Source: Spirochaetales bacterium (GTDB lineage Bacteria > Spirochaetota > Spirochaetia > DSM-27196 > PWMO01). From it: a stretch of 14,647 nucleotides of DNA. How positions within the stretch are numbered: position 1 is the stretch's first letter; every line of letters starts with the position of its first letter. Below the pieces are notes generated by a model. That model was not told the DNA's origin. It saw nothing but the letters and a program-made list of their open reading frames with translations, and did no database searches. Below are positions 13,845 to 14,647 of the stretch, one piece after another. Made by a program: the position numbers and the translations under genes. The stretch lies in NCBI GenBank assembly GCA_007130025.1, contig SLTF01000452.1, forward strand, positions 1 to 14,647, read 5' to 3'.

Positions 13845-14647
13845 GAATTCCTCCGACGGCGAATATTCAACACCACACCCACAACAACAACCGCAACGGG
13901 CAGTACGACCGAATTCAGCACCGCCGCGGTTCGCCCGATACGCAGCCTGCGGGACGGGTCCTCAATCCGGTCGAGGCGTGCCTCACCCCGTGGACGGGCG
14001 CGCAACGAGGCAAGATCATCGTCAAGCGTAAGCCATCCGGCAATCCGCTCGACTACGTCGATGTTGTGGGCACTGCCCGTGTAGTGGATCAGGTTACTGA
14101 GAAAGTTGTCGTCTCCGATCACCACCAATCGCCCCGGGTGGCTCAGCGCCACACCGAGTACATATCGACCGAGGGTAGCGCGAGCGTCACGGTCAAAACC
14201 GGACGCCTGCTGCGGCGCGGTGACGAAGGGCTCGCCCATAAGCCACGCCTGACCGGTCGTTTCAAACAGCACCTCAATCCGGTTGTCGTCCGTGAGCCCC
14301 ACGTCGATGGGACTCGGCCAGAACAGATCGAGACCGGAGAAGCCGGCGGTCACGGGGTGTTCTGCGTTGGCGTTTGTCACGCTCACCCAGTGGGGATAGG
14401 GTTGCTGAGTCTGCACCCGCGCGGTTCCAATCTCCTGTGTCACCGGAATGGTCCGATGCGCGCGATCCAGCACCAGCTCATGACGGATGTTCACCCCCCG
14501 CTCGCGCAGAAGGTCAAAGATCGCACCGGTGCTCGCCTGCGCCGGAAGGGCCGGGGTGTCCAGATCGACATCTACCCCCGATACCGCAAGAAGTGCATTC
14601 CCCCCGCCGTCGAGGAACTCGCGAATCGGCGCCACCGCGTCGGGTCC
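13841..14647 (-). CDS. GldG-like ABC transporter auxiliary protein, C-terminal 268 residues (5' cut by window edge)
   Basis: The frame is open from the window end to TGA 13841-13843. The first visible residues GPDAVAPIREFLDGGGNALL are the helix and strand of a GATase-like domain found in GldG/ABC_transp_aux proteins (PF09822). This domain recurs in ALPAQASTGAIFDLLRERGV, HPVTAGFSGLDLFWP, ATLGRYVLGVALSHPGRLVVIGD and DDNFLSNLIHYTGSAHNIDV. Near the C-terminus a single membrane helix (SVVLPVAVVVVGVVLNI) is followed by basic RRRR, the usual GldG C-terminal anchor with the domain outside the membrane. The missing N-terminus normally carries another helix. The permease and ATPase genes expected upstream would lie beyond 14647. 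It overlaps the DUF4340 gene by four bases, so coupled translation is likely. The GTG at 14635 is only an internal codon. Confidence 0.85.
   Translation of the reverse strand, partial: GPDAVAPIREFLDGGGNALLAVSGVDVDLDTPALPAQASTGAIFDLLRERGVNIRHELVLDRAHRTIPVTQEIGTARVQTQQPYPHWVSVTNANAEHPVTAGFSGLDLFWPSPIDVGLTDDNRIEVLFETTGQAWLMGEPFVTAPQQASGFDRDARATLGRYVLGVALSHPGRLVVIGDDNFLSNLIHYTGSAHNIDVVERIAGWLTLDDDLASLRARPRGEARLDRIEDPSRRLRIGRTAAVLNSVVLPVAVVVVGVVLNIRRRRNS

Overview
This is a GC-rich, gene-dense bacterial window with no RNA genes, mobile elements or CRISPR array. Adjacent genes are separated by 0 to about 190 bases, so there is no gene-free stretch over 300 bases. The gene mix suggests a free-living, high-GC spirochaete (Spirochaetaceae-like): tandem MptE-like/DUF115 proteins behind a long acidic protein, a DUF1015 protein, an orphan Memo-family protein, a FtsB-like protein, a GldG/DUF4340 transporter pair and an extracytoplasmic-sensor protein with a broken GGDEF domain. 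The lineage is inferred from gene content and recollection of spirochaete genomes, not from a marker gene.

Layout. 1-1571 (+): the end of a VanY-type D,D-carboxypeptidase, then a U32/TrhP-type tRNA-hydroxylation protein. 1587-2567 (-): a shortened GH20/hexosaminidase-D-like protein whose catalytic residues appear lost. 2653-3972 (+): a DUF1015 protein. 3945-4376 (-): a FtsB/DivIC-like protein with an extra C-terminal membrane helix. 4466-10748 (+): a four-gene operon with a near-consensus promoter that carries a perfect dyad in its spacer. Its genes are a 616-residue Asp/Glu-rich protein, a protein readable only through a frameshift at a run of ten A, and two DUF115 paralogues whose coding regions overlap by ATGA. 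10733-11569 (-): a Memo-family protein. 11645-12820 (+): a two-helix membrane protein with a degenerate GGDEF domain, apparently leaderless. 12852-14647 (-): DUF4340 and the C-terminal part of GldG, overlapping by GTGA.

How the genes work together. The 4.5-10.7 kb operon is the most distinctive unit. DUF115 proteins include the Maf motility-accessory proteins implicated in flagellin glycosylation and the archaeal MptE pyrophosphokinases, so surface or flagellar glycan work is a reasonable but unproven guess. The main anomaly is the ten-A run at 6498-6507. It ends in a dnaX-type slippery heptamer placed exactly where a -1 shift, or one extra A by transcriptional slippage, joins a well-placed ATG to the long downstream frame.

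Initiation signals fall into two classes. Most operon-internal genes have strong GGGAG/GGAGG sites. Several first genes instead have -10-like hexamers only 5-8 bases before their start codons, which suggests leaderless mRNAs. All four convergent gene ends overlap or lie within 31 bases of each other, leaving no room for ordinary terminators.
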